This document shows, in pieces, positions 45,468-54,552 of a DNA stretch of 64,000 nt; the first letter of the stretch is position 1; every line of letters begins with the position of its first letter. Origin of the DNA: Caulobacteraceae bacterium (GTDB taxonomy: Bacteria > Pseudomonadota > Alphaproteobacteria > Caulobacterales > Aquidulcibacteraceae); assembly GCA_016703335.1 (NCBI GenBank), contig JADJCG010000032.1, forward strand, positions 67,835 through 131,834. The letters are read 5' to 3'. Position numbers and translations under genes: made by a program. The notes below the pieces were generated by a model. That model did no database searches and had not been told where the DNA came from. It worked only from the letters and a program-made list of their open reading frames with translations.

Positions 45468-46091
45468 ATGAGCGAAACGGCGGCCAACGTCGAGCCGGTA
45501 GGCAAGCGCGAGAAAACCAAGGTCGCCAACCGCCAAGCGATCCTCATCGCCGCGCGCGCCGTCTTCGCTGAGCTTGGCTATGAAGCCGCGACCGTGCGCG
45601 ACATCATCCGTGGAACCGAGCTCGCGAGCGGCACCTTCTACAATTACTTCAAGTCGAAAGAAGAAGTGTTCGACGCGCTAGCCGACGATGGCGCCCGTCG
45701 CTTTCGCCCGATCCTGCGCATGGCGCGCGAGAACGCCAACAGCTTTGCGGATTATCTCCACTCAGCCTTCGTCGCGTACTTCCATTTCATCGTTCAAGAC
45801 AACCAGCTCGAAGGCAAACCCATCGAAGAACGGCGCCCGCACATCCTACGCATGGACACGCCAGAGATGACGGCGGTTTACCAAGAAGTGCGCCAAAGCC
45901 TCGAAGACGCGATCGCACATGGCGATGCACCGCATGTCGATGCTGATTATCTAGCTTGCGCCTGCATCGGCATCGCGCAAGAGGTGGGGTCGGCCATGTT
46001 GCGCCGTTCGCCGCACGATATTGACGCTGCGGCAGATTTCGTAACCGGCCTTCTGTTGAAGGGCCTGCTGGGCGCTGCCCGCAAGAGCTGA
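45468..46091 (+). CDS. TetR/AcrR family transcriptional regulator
   Basis: A 207-residue regulator: HTH ILIAARAVFAELGYEAATVR DIIRGTELASGTFYNYF with the classic G-T-F-Y-N-Y-F recognition segment, then an acidic ligand-binding domain. It begins an operon with an esterase gene and an MFS gene and faces two acyl-CoA thioesterase genes, so a fatty-acyl or ester ligand is plausible. Confidence 0.9.
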   Translation: MSETAANVEPVGKREKTKVANRQAILIAARAVFAELGYEAATVRDIIRGTELASGTFYNYFKSKEEVFDALADDGARRFRPILRMARENANSFADYLHSAFVAYFHFIVQDNQLEGKPIEERRPHILRMDTPEMTAVYQEVRQSLEDAIAHGDAPHVDADYLACACIGIAQEVGSAMLRRSPHDIDAAADFVTGLLLKGLLGAARKS

Positions 46092-46106
46092 TCTAGGAGC
46101 TAAAGT

Positions 46107-47141
46107 TTGTCTTGGTTGCGCAAAGCGCTTGTGCATCTTGCTCTGTCGCGTTCCGACGAAGCTTTGATCAAAGCATCAGGCGGCGAACCGCGCACCGTGC
46201 GCGGCATGACGCTCGATCCGCGCATGCAGTTCTTGGAAGCGCAAGCGCGCCAGCGCGCGATCCCGTGGGACAAGATGAACGTGCAAATCCTGCGTGCACA
46301 AACGGATGCGGGCGCGGACCTGTTCGGCGGCGGGAAAGTGCCGGGCGTGCGGATCGAGAAGGTCTACGTCACCGGCCGTTCGCACTCAGTGCCATGTCGA
46401 CTCTATCTGCCAACCGTGCGCGACAACACCGCCGCGATGCTGGTCTATCTGCACTTCGGCGGCGGCGTCATTGGTTCGCTCGAAAGCTGCAACCGGCTCT
46501 GCGCGCTCATCGCCAAAGAAGCCGGCGCGCCAGTGCTTTCGGTCGACTATCGCCTCGCGCCTGAGTTCAAATACCCGTACGGCCTCGATGATTGCATCGC
46601 CGCCTACAATTGGGTCGTCGACAACGCCGCGCGCTACGGAGCGCCCGTCGGCAAAGCCGCGATCGGCGGCGATTCCATGGGCGGGCTCTTCTCGGCGATC
46701 ATCGCGCAGGAAATGCGCAAGACGAAGCCGCCAGTGATGCAGCTCTTGATCTATCCCGGCTTGGATTTCGTCTCCGACACGCCCTCGATGCACGAGTTCG
46801 CCGACGCCTGGCCGCTCACCGCTGAAACGCTCGACTTCTTCGTGAAGCAATATCTCCCCGAAAACGCCGACCCCAGCGATCCGCGCATCTCGCCCGGCCG
46901 CGCGCAAGATCTCCGCGGCGTCGCACCAGCTTTGATCTACGGCGCCGGCTTCGACATGCTGCTCGATCAAGGCGCGGCGTACGGCGAGCGCCTGCAAGAA
47001 GCAGGCGTCAAAGTCTCCTACACGCGCTTTGACTCGCTGCCGCACGGCTTCGTCGCGTTCCCGTCAGCTGCGCCTGTCGCGGAAGCCGCCATCCGGCAGA
47101 TCGCACGCGAGACCGCCGCCGCGCTTAAAGGCAATCGCTAA
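46107..47141 (+). CDS. Alpha/beta hydrolase, HSL-type esterase
   Basis: A 344-residue esterase/lipase: oxyanion motif LHFGGGVIGS (HGGG variant with Phe), VDYRLAPEFKYPYGLDD, nucleophile GGDSMGGLFSA, acid AGFDMLLDQG and base LPHGFVAF. The TTG start has AGGAG seven bases upstream. The stop overlaps the MFS ATG by one base (TAATG). Confidence 0.87.
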   Translation: MSWLRKALVHLALSRSDEALIKASGGEPRTVRGMTLDPRMQFLEAQARQRAIPWDKMNVQILRAQTDAGADLFGGGKVPGVRIEKVYVTGRSHSVPCRLYLPTVRDNTAAMLVYLHFGGGVIGSLESCNRLCALIAKEAGAPVLSVDYRLAPEFKYPYGLDDCIAAYNWVVDNAARYGAPVGKAAIGGDSMGGLFSAIIAQEMRKTKPPVMQLLIYPGLDFVSDTPSMHEFADAWPLTAETLDFFVKQYLPENADPSDPRISPGRAQDLRGVAPALIYGAGFDMLLDQGAAYGERLQEAGVKVSYTRFDSLPHGFVAFPSAAPVAEAAIRQIARETAAALKGNR

Positions 47142-48571
47142 TGACGACTTCCCCCGGCACTGCGTCTTCAAAGCCGGGGCAGGGCGTCGATAGCAAAATA
47201 AGCAAAGGCGCATGGAGCTGGGCTCTCTTCGAATGGGCCCGCAATCCCTGGGTTATTCTCGGCACGATTTACGTCTTTGCGCCTTACGTTTCCAACGTCG
47301 TCATCGGCGATCCGGTGCGCGGGCAGGCGATGATCGCCGGCTGGCACGCAACCGCCGGCATCATCATCGCCGTCACATCGCCCTTCCTCGGCGCTGCATC
47401 CGATCGCATGGGTCGCCGCAAACCGCTTCTCGCCGTGTGCATTGCCGCGTTGGCGCTCTGCGTCGCCGCAATGTGGTGGGCGCTGCCGAATGGCGCTGGC
47501 CTGCCGATCTGGCTGCTCGGCGCGATCACCACCGCGTCCGGCGTTGCATTCGTTTACACCGAGGTGCTGCACAACTCGATGCTCACCCGCGCCGCGCCGC
47601 CCGGCATATTATCGCGCGTTTCCGGCATGGGCTTGGCGCTCGGCAATGCCGCCTCCGTGCTGCTTTTGCTCTTCGTCCTCGTGACGATGGCGCTGCCCGG
47701 GCAAGTGGCGCTGCCATTTTTGCCGGATGCGCCGATGTTCGGCCTCGACCGCGCCGCGCATGAGCCGGACCGCGCCGTGACCATCCTCTCGGCGGCGTGG
47801 CTCGTCCTGTTTGCGATTCCGCTCTTTCTCTACACGCCTGATCTCGTCACCACCGGCGAGCGTTTCGGCGATGCCGTGAAGCATGGTGTGGGCAACGTCA
47901 TCCGCACCATCCGCAAGCTGAACGACTATCGCAACGTCGCGCTCTTCCTCATCGCGCGCATGCTCTACGCCGACGGAAAAACCGCGATCCTGATCTTCAG
48001 CGGCGTCTACGCCTCGGGCGTGATGGGCTGGGATCTCTTGGAGATGCTTTCCTACGGCATCCTGCTCAGTGTCTTCGCCGTGTTCGGCGGCATCCTTAGC
48101 GGCTGGCTCGATCACGCCATCGGATTGAAGCGTGCCGTCGTGCTTGAGATTGCCGTTACGCTGGCGTGCATGCTGTTCATGGTTTCGATGTCGCCGGAAA
48201 CGATGTTCTTCATGCCGATCACGCCGAACGTCGCCATCTGAGATAGTCCGTTATTCGCCACCGCGCCTGAGGTCGCCTACCTTGGCTTTGCGATCATCAT
48301 CGCCATCTCGATCACGGCTGCTTACGGCTCAAGCCGCGCGCTGATGGCGCGCCTCGCGCCTGCCGGCATGGAAGGCGAAGTCTTCGGTCTCTATGCGCTT
48401 TCCGGATCAGCTACAGCGTTTCTCGCGCCTGGCTTGGTGGCCTACTTCACAACCACCTATCACAGCCTGCGCGCCGGCTTTGCTTCGATCGCGATCTTGT
48501 TGCTTGCAGGGCTTACCCTGCTGTTCTTCGTGAAGCCGCCGCCTCAGCTGAACCGCGACGACACCGCGTAA
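47141..48571 (+). pseudogene. MFS transporter interrupted by an in-frame TGA
   Basis: Twelve-helix major facilitator. The first 366 codons (GAWSWALFEWARNPWVILGT, GRRKPLLAVCIAALALCVAA, LNDYRNVALFLIARMLYADG) resemble UMF1/Atg22-like MFS proteins. A TGA at 48239-48241 interrupts after PITPNVAI. The same frame continues without any indel: DSPLFATAPEVAYLGFAIII, ALMARLAPAGMEGEVFGLYA, to the natural stop at 48571. The TGA most likely replaces a TGG Trp codon. Third gene of the TetR/esterase operon. Confidence 0.8.
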
Positions 48572-48945
48572 GCGATCCCTGCTGCCGCCGCCGTCGCAAA
48601 TGTTCCCCACGCCATGTCCACGAGCGTGAGGCGCAGCTCCCAAAACTTCAGCGTCGACTGATTGGTAAGATCATACGTGGCGTACGCAACGAACCCAAGC
48701 AGCGCGCCATTGATCAGCGCTTTGCTCAAGCTCGCCTTCTCCAAACCAGGCGCGACGGCAAAGAACACGATCGCGCTGACATAGATCACATAGAACGCGC
48801 CTGCCGCGCCGAGGTCTGGGCTCGGTCGCATCATCTCGCCCATCACCGGCTTGTAGACGCGCGACGACATGTTCGAAAGCCACACCGCATCGAGCCCAAG
48901 AAAGGCGACAGCCGCTGCGATCCAAGCGATGATGTAAGTGAGCAT
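48544..48945 (-). CDS. DUF2177 family membrane protein
   Basis: A 133-residue four-helix membrane protein: YIIAWIAAAVAFLGLDAVWL at the N-terminus, AAGAFYVIYVSAIVFFAVAP, and the family segment YATYDLTNQSTLK followed by DMAWGTFATAAAAGIAY. Function unknown. It overlaps the end of the convergent MFS gene by 28 bases. Confidence 0.88.
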   Translation of the reverse strand: MLTYIIAWIAAAVAFLGLDAVWLSNMSSRVYKPVMGEMMRPSPDLGAAGAFYVIYVSAIVFFAVAPGLEKASLSKALINGALLGFVAYATYDLTNQSTLKFWELRLTLVDMAWGTFATAAAAGIAYAVSSRFS

Positions 48946-49019
48946 GCCTCAATCCTTCGCGTAGTAACGCGTGAGTAGGTTCGAGGGTTCGTACGCGCGT
49001 GCGCCGGACGCGGATCAGC

Positions 49020-49923
49020 TTACGCTGCGTCGGCCTGCCTCAGCTTTTTGTCGACCATGCGCTTTAGGCTCGCGGCGACATTCTGGCGTTCCTCGCAGAG
49101 CGCGTGGGGGAGGTGCACCATCTGATAGAGCGCCGCGACGTGAGTGCGCACGACTTCCGGATCAAGCCGGTCGGTCGCGCCTTGCGCCTGCAGATAGCGC
49201 GCCATTTCGCCGGCGCCGAGCGTCAAGCTCTGATCGCCAATCTGTTGGCTCACTTCGACAAGGTCTTGCACCGCGCGATAGACAAGGCGCGCCTGCTTCG
49301 AATCGCCGGGCGTAAGCGTCTTCGCGGCAGCTTCCAGCGCCGCGACACGGGCGCGCGCGAGATCCGCCTTCAGATCAAGTTCCTCAGTCTCGCCGCGCAC
49401 CAATTGCTCCGGCGCAACGTCATCGAGACGGCGCAGCGGTCCGAGATAATTCAAATCAGGCCGGCGGCGACGGCGGCAGGGGCCCACATAGCTCGCGGTC
49501 ACCACGAATTTCTGCGGATTGGTAATCACGGTCTTAACGCGCTGCTGCAGCGCCAGCACCGAGATCGGTTTGCGCATATAGCCATCGACGCCTGAGCGCC
49601 GCGCCAGCTCAACATGCGCGGCCGAGCCACGCGTCGTGAGCATGAACATCGGCACCGAACGGTTCGGCGTATCTTCGCTTTTGCGGACGCGGCGCGCGAA
49701 TTCGAGCCCGTCGCCGCCCACGCCGTCGATCCAATCCATCAGAATGACGTTGGGATTTGAGAGCCGAACCGCCTCCCCAAGCTTCCATCGTATTGGCGGC
49801 GCCGATGGCGCGGCCAAAACCCATGGCGCGCAGCTGATCGAGCGAAATACCGCGTTCGTAGTGATTATCGTCCAGGACAAGCGCCGTCAGCATGGACGGA
49901 TCGAACTGATCAACCCCCTGCAT
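49020..49923 (-). pseudogene. Receiver-domain response regulator, one frameshift
   Basis: The first frame from about 49923 gives MLTALVLDDNHYERGISLDQ (acidic pocket) to AIGAANTMEAW. After a shift at the CCCC run 49775-49778 the second frame continues EAVRLSNPNVILMDWIDGVG with the phosphoacceptor Asp, LTTRGSAAHVELARRSGVDG and YMRKPIS with the conserved Lys. An all-helical C-terminal half of unknown type follows (LDLKADLARARVAALEAAAK) to the stop at 49020. No DNA-binding domain is seen. Confidence 0.8.
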
Positions 49924-50009
49924 ACGTGGCCCTAGCTCCCAAACAGCCTGAGAGACTAACGCAGATTATTTGAAATTCGCTGAAGGTCTGACGCCGCGCG
50001 CAGTTAACT

Positions 50010-50438
50010 TCAGTTAGTGAGTTGGCGGAGGATTGTCGCTGAATCGAAGTAGACGCGCTCGCAAATGATGCCCGTGCCGCCCGGCGCGAACTCGAACACC
50101 GCCGCCATACGCACGCGGATCTTTTTGCCCGTCGGCGCAAGCTCGCCTTGTGGTGTTTGGATCGGCCCGTTGTGTGTGCCAGTGAGCCAGAACTCCGCCA
50201 GCACCGCATCTTCCATGGCGCGCAGCAGGATCGGCTCATTGGCCTGATCCGGGAAGGAACGGCGCGAGTTCTTAAAATAGTTCAGCACCGCCTCGGCGCC
50301 GTCGAACACTTGGCCTGCGCCAAAAAGCTCGTAACGCGGATGGTCGAACGTCGACATCGTCGTATCGAAATCGTGCGTGATCTCCGAGGCCATGTGCTTG
50401 GCGACAATGGCGATGCGTTGTTCGGCCAAAGTGCTCAT
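50010..50438 (-). CDS. SnoaL/NTF2-like protein
   Basis: A 142-residue cone-shaped alpha+beta-barrel protein: EITHDFDTTMSTFDHPRYEL, EAVLNYFKNSRRSFPDQANE and IRVRMAAVFEFAPGGTGIIC, the layout of SnoaL-like polyketide cyclase/steroid isomerase relatives. Its ATG overlaps the stop of the upstream membrane-protein gene (ATGA). Ligand unknown. Confidence 0.83.
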   Translation of the reverse strand: MSTLAEQRIAIVAKHMASEITHDFDTTMSTFDHPRYELFGAGQVFDGAEAVLNYFKNSRRSFPDQANEPILLRAMEDAVLAEFWLTGTHNGPIQTPQGELAPTGKKIRVRMAAVFEFAPGGTGIICERVYFDSATILRQLTN

Positions 50439-51147
50439 GAACTACGTTCCTCCAGCGCGCCGATAATGGTGATCTTCTGCCAGATCTTACGGCCAAGACC
50501 GGCAGTCAGGTTTTCAACATCGTTGACCGAGGCAATGACGACGCTGTCGCGCACGCGATCCGCATAGAGCGCCGCGAGCTTGCCGATTAGCGCCAGCATC
50601 TCGGCGCAATAATCCAAGTACCGCGTGAGCTCGAACTACGTCATCGTCCGCTCGGGCGAAGCTGACGTCTTGTGCTGATCGAGCACGATCGTCGGGTCCT
50701 TGGTGAGCTGATGCATGTCGATGACGTGCGCCAGCTGCCGCAAGCGATGCAGCGAATCCAGCGCCCGCTGCCGCTTCTCGCGCTCTTCCAACGTCAGAAT
50801 GAACCAGATCGCGCCGCCAAACAGGATGAGCAGGTTCACGGCGGCTTCCAGTCCCTGAACCAATTCCGGCGCGGTCAGCGTCTCAGCTCTGATGTTCAAA
50901 AACCGAAACGCCGCGACCTGCGCCACGATGCCAACACCAATCACCGCGATCGCCGCGATGCGCCACAAGAAATGCGGACGCGCTAAACTCGCGGCGTCAC
51001 GCGCGCGCTAAACCGCGCCGTCTCGATCAAATCAGCGCAAACGCCGGACAGCCCCGCTTTCGGAAAGCGCGCATTGATGCGCTCTCGCAGTTTGTCGAGG
51101 GTCGCCAAGACGCGATCGGCGCGAAGATGCGGGGCAGGTGGTTTCAT
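50435..51147 (-). pseudogene. Two-span membrane protein split by a frameshift and a TAG
   Basis: Three consecutive pieces form one protein of about 236 codons. The N-terminal piece MKPPAPHLRADRVLATLDKL to LIETARFSARVT starts at ATG 51147 and meets a frame change near 50985. The middle part WRIAAIAVIGVGIVAQVAAF, LVQGLEAAVNLLILFGGAIW and LAHVIDMHQLTKDPTI has two membrane helices. It ends at TAG 50638-50636, after which the same frame continues directly with FELTRYLDYCAEMLALIGKL to GLGRKIWQKITIIGALE. The pieces fit one alphaproteobacterial family as I remember it. The first ATG overlaps the upstream gene stop (ATGA). Function unknown. Confidence 0.7.
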
Positions 51148-51833
51148 GATGCGCTCAAATTGCGCGCACGCTGCACCGAACGTTCGTCAAACGCCTGGCC
51201 AAACGCGTTGCCCCGCATGACCGTAGTCGTTTCCGCCGCGTATCGGCGCCCATTCGGCGCGGTCTGACAGGTGATCACAACATTGAGCGAGTCCAGCCGC
51301 ACAAGCGGCGCAGGACTAAAGCCCTCAGGCACAAAGAGCCGAACCCGCGCGATATCCGGTGTCGCCTTCAGCACAGTGACTTCACCGCGCAGCCGTTCCG
51401 CAAACCGCCGCGCCTGTTCGCCGCGCACGCTCTCGCGTGTCGGCTGGAATGAATACGTGGCGCTCGTGGCGTCCTCGCGCAGCAGGCGCACATCCGCAAC
51501 GCGCCCCATGCCCTCGCTCGCGCACCAAGAGACGCCTTCAAAATCTTCCGCCATCCTATCAAACGCGCGCCGCTCATCATTGCTGAGTGCGTCGCGAGCA
51601 GGCGTGACCATCCGCAAGTGCGGCGTCGCGCTCGGATCAAACCGCGCGTTCCAATTCGCCTTCGACGTGTTCAGCTCGTAATCGAAAGCATAGTCCGCCT
51701 TCGCGGCTTGCGTAGCGGCAACTGCCTGCGTGAGCAAAGCCGGCCCTGCGCTCTGTGCGGCGGCGTTCGCGGCGAAGATCGCAACCGCAGCGCATGCTAA
51801 AATTCGAACCACTCGGAACATGGCCGCGACCAT
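51144..51833 (-). CDS. Secreted protein of unknown function
   Basis: About 229 residues with an N-terminal signal peptide (MFRVVRILACAAVAIFAANA, A-x-A before Gln). The mature part has no recognised domain (LLREDATSATYSFQPTRESV, VTVLKATPDIARVRLFVPEG, SLNVVITCQTAPNGRRYAAE). Likely periplasmic. Start is ATG 51833 or 51821. It is divergent from the helicase gene. Confidence 0.65.
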   Translation of the reverse strand: MVAAMFRVVRILACAAVAIFAANAAAQSAGPALLTQAVAATQAAKADYAFDYELNTSKANWNARFDPSATPHLRMVTPARDALSNDERRAFDRMAEDFEGVSWCASEGMGRVADVRLLREDATSATYSFQPTRESVRGEQARRFAERLRGEVTVLKATPDIARVRLFVPEGFSPAPLVRLDSLNVVITCQTAPNGRRYAAETTTVMRGNAFGQAFDERSVQRARNLSAS

Positions 51834-51916
51834 GCCACGCCGATTGCGGCCACTCAACGGCGGCGGCAAGCGGGACCGGGGCTTCGATCCGGGCGCCTTT
51901 GCGCTACATAAAGGGC

Positions 51917-54487
51917 GTGGACGCCCGCGTGCCTTTATTGCCGTCGCCATTCGAGGAATGGTTCGCCGCGCGTGGCTGGGCGCCTCGGCCACATCAGCTC
52001 GAACTCGTCTCGCGTGCGCAAGCTGGCCTTTCCACACTGCTCATCGCGCCAACCGGCGCCAGTAAAACCCTCGCCGGATTTCTCCCCAGCCTCATAGAGC
52101 TCGCACCGCTGAAAGATGAAGGTCCGCGCCGCCCGCACAAGCTTCACACACTCTACATTTCGCCGCTCAAGGCGCTGACCACCGACGTTGCGCGCAACCT
52201 CAACACGCCCGCAACGGAGATGCAGCTCGGCGTCCGCATCGAAACCCGCACCGGCGACACCCCGCCCTCACGCCGCCAACGCCAACGCGCGCACCCGCCC
52301 GATATTCTGCTCACCACGCCAGAACAACTGTGCCTGCTGATCGCCTCCGAACACGCCCGCGTCTTCTTCGAAGATCTGCAAGCCGTAGTGATCGACGAAA
52401 TCCACGCCCTCGCGCCCACCAAACGCGGCGATCTCCTCGCGCTCGCCCTAGCGCGCCTCAAACGCTGGGCGCCAGCGCACCGTCGCATCGGCTTAAGCGC
52501 GACAGTGGCGGACGAAGAGGGATTGGTGCGTTGGTTGCTCGGATCTTCTCCCTCCCCTCGTGGGGGAGGGCGAGGGCGCCAGCGCAACCCCGCCCTCAGC
52601 CCCGCCCCACAAGGGGGCGGGGAGATAATTGTCAAAGCCCCGCCAGGCGCAGCTCCAATCATTGACGTCCTAGACTCCGACGCCAACATCCCATGGTCCG
52701 GCCACACCGCGCGCCACGCCATCCCCGAACTCTACGAAACCATCAAGCGCACAAAACTCGCGCTCGTGTTCGTCAACACCCGTGCGCAAGCGGAGATGAC
52801 GTTTCAAGAACTCTGGCGCGTCAACGAAGATTCACTCCCCATCGCGCTTCACCACGGCTCGCTCGATGTCGCCCAACGCCGCAAAGTCGAAGCAGCGATG
52901 GCCGCCGGCAAACTCCGCGCCGTCGTTTGCACCTCAACGCTTGATCTCGGCATTGACTGGGGCGACGTCGATCTCGTCATCCAGATCGGCGCGCCAAAAG
53001 GCTGCGCGCGTCTCGTCCAGCGCATCGGCCGCGCCAACCACCGCTACAACGAACCCTCACGCGCGCTGCTGGCGCCAAGCAACCGCTTCGAAGTCCTGGA
53101 ATGCCGCTCCGCGCAAGAAGCCGTGCAGGAGGGCGCACTCGACGGCGAGTCTCTCCGCATCGGCGGCCTCGATTGCTTGGCACAACATATCATGGGCTGC
53201 GCCTGCGGCGAACCGTTCGATGAGGACGAACTCTACGCCGAAGTGATCAGCACCGCCGCCTACGCCAATCTCCCGCGCTCCACATTCGATCGCACCATCG
53301 ATCTCGTCGCCACCGGCGGCTATGCGCTACGCAGTTACGACCGGTATCGCCGTATCGTGCAAGATCCGCACACCAATCTCTGGCGCGCGCGTAATGCCTC
53401 GGTCGCACAACAACATCGCATGAATGTCGGCGCGATCGTTGAATCCGAAATGCTCGACGTGCGCCTCGCGCATCGCACCGGCGCCCGCCCACGACCCGGC
53501 ACGCCAAAAGCCCAAGGCCCAACGCCACTCGTCGCCGGCCGCCGGCTCGGCCAAATTGAAGAATACTTCATCGAAGGCCTGGCCCCCGGCGACACCTTCC
53601 TGTTTGCCGGCGAAATCCTGCGTCTCCTCGGCGTCCGCGAAACCGACGCGCTCGTCGTCCGCGCCACTGATCAGCAAACACCGAAAATCCCATCCTACGC
53701 CGGCGGCAAATTCCCGCTCTCGACATTTCTCGCCGATCGCGTTCGCCACATGCTGCACGACGTGAAGCGCCAGAAGAAGCTGCCCAAGCAAGTGCGCGAT
53801 TGGATCAAAATCCAGAAGCGCCGCTCGGTCGTGCCTGCGCCGGACGAGATGCTCGTCGAAACCTTCCCACGCGGCGGCAAACATTATCTCGTCTGTTACC
53901 CCTTCGAAGGCCGTCTCGCGCAGCAGACGCTTGGCGTCCTCATCACACGCCGTCTCGAACGCCTGGGCAAAAATCCGGTCGGCTTCCTTGCCAGCGAATA
54001 CGCGATGGCCGTCTGGGGCCTCGAACCCATGGGCGATGTCGATCTCGCCGCACTCTTCGACGAAGACATGCTCGGTGACGATCTCGAGAGCTGGCTCGGC
54101 GAGAGCACGTTGATGAAATCGACCTTCTCCAAATGCGCCGTCATCGCCGGCATGATTGATCGCAACGTTCCCGGCGCGACGCGCAAGACTGGCCGCCAAG
54201 TCACGTTCTCATCCGATTTGATCTACGACGTGCTCAAACAGTACGAGCCCGATCACATCCTCCTACAAGCCGCCTTCGCCGACGCAGGCGAGGGCTATCT
54301 CGACATCAAACGCGTCGGCGCGCTGCTCGCTCGCATCAAAGGCAAGATCATCCACCGCGACTTGCCCTACGTCTCACCCTTCGCCGCCCCGGTAATGCTG
54401 GAAATGGGCAAAGTCGGTATCCGCGGCGCCGCCGACGAAGCCGTGCTGGAAGATGCGGCGTCGCTGATTGCCGAGGCGATGAGCTGA
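51917..54487 (+). CDS. Ligase-associated DNA damage response DEXH helicase (Lhr-like)
   Basis: Superfamily 2 helicase of about 856 residues. N-terminal FEEWFAARGWAPRPHQLELV, motif I LLIAPTGASKTLAGFLP, motif II VVIDEIHAL, motif III GLSATV and motif VI LVQRIGRANHRYN. The Lhr-type winged-helix and C-terminal domains end KIIHRDLPYVSPFAAPVML. This is the helicase of the ligase-associated damage-response set; the partner phosphoesterase is at 56494-57273, but the ligase and exonuclease are absent. GTG 51917 is chosen because homologues begin near here and AAGGG precedes it. A palindromic repeat is inserted in frame at about residues 211-236. Confidence 0.87.
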   Translation: MDARVPLLPSPFEEWFAARGWAPRPHQLELVSRAQAGLSTLLIAPTGASKTLAGFLPSLIELAPLKDEGPRRPHKLHTLYISPLKALTTDVARNLNTPATEMQLGVRIETRTGDTPPSRRQRQRAHPPDILLTTPEQLCLLIASEHARVFFEDLQAVVIDEIHALAPTKRGDLLALALARLKRWAPAHRRIGLSATVADEEGLVRWLLGSSPSPRGGGRGRQRNPALSPAPQGGGEIIVKAPPGAAPIIDVLDSDANIPWSGHTARHAIPELYETIKRTKLALVFVNTRAQAEMTFQELWRVNEDSLPIALHHGSLDVAQRRKVEAAMAAGKLRAVVCTSTLDLGIDWGDVDLVIQIGAPKGCARLVQRIGRANHRYNEPSRALLAPSNRFEVLECRSAQEAVQEGALDGESLRIGGLDCLAQHIMGCACGEPFDEDELYAEVISTAAYANLPRSTFDRTIDLVATGGYALRSYDRYRRIVQDPHTNLWRARNASVAQQHRMNVGAIVESEMLDVRLAHRTGARPRPGTPKAQGPTPLVAGRRLGQIEEYFIEGLAPGDTFLFAGEILRLLGVRETDALVVRATDQQTPKIPSYAGGKFPLSTFLADRVRHMLHDVKRQKKLPKQVRDWIKIQKRRSVVPAPDEMLVETFPRGGKHYLVCYPFEGRLAQQTLGVLITRRLERLGKNPVGFLASEYAMAVWGLEPMGDVDLAALFDEDMLGDDLESWLGESTLMKSTFSKCAVIAGMIDRNVPGATRKTGRQVTFSSDLIYDVLKQYEPDHILLQAAFADAGEGYLDIKRVGALLARIKGKIIHRDLPYVSPFAAPVMLEMGKVGIRGAADEAVLEDAASLIAEAMS
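52548..52624 (+). repeat. Two-hairpin GC-rich palindromic element inside the helicase gene
   Basis: Two adjacent stems: CCCTCCCC/GGGGAGGG (52550-52557 with 52563-52570) and CCCCGCCCC/GGGGCGGGG (52600-52608 with 52614-52622, loop ACAA). The element is translated in frame as a Pro/Gly/Arg-rich segment (SSPSPRGGGRGRQRNPALSP then APQGGG) between VRWLLG and EIIVKAPPG, where Lhr proteins have no such insert. The sequence style is that of intergenic REP-like palindromes. Confidence 0.75.
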
Positions 54488-54552
54488 CGCAGCGGACGGC
54501 TTGCGTGGCGACGGCGGCGGGAGCACTTTCCGGGAAAATATCGGGGGAAACG

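Noticed and set aside
48239..48241. TGA as a selenocysteine codon
   Set aside because: MFS proteins do not use selenocysteine, no suitable hairpin follows, and TGG to TGA explains it.
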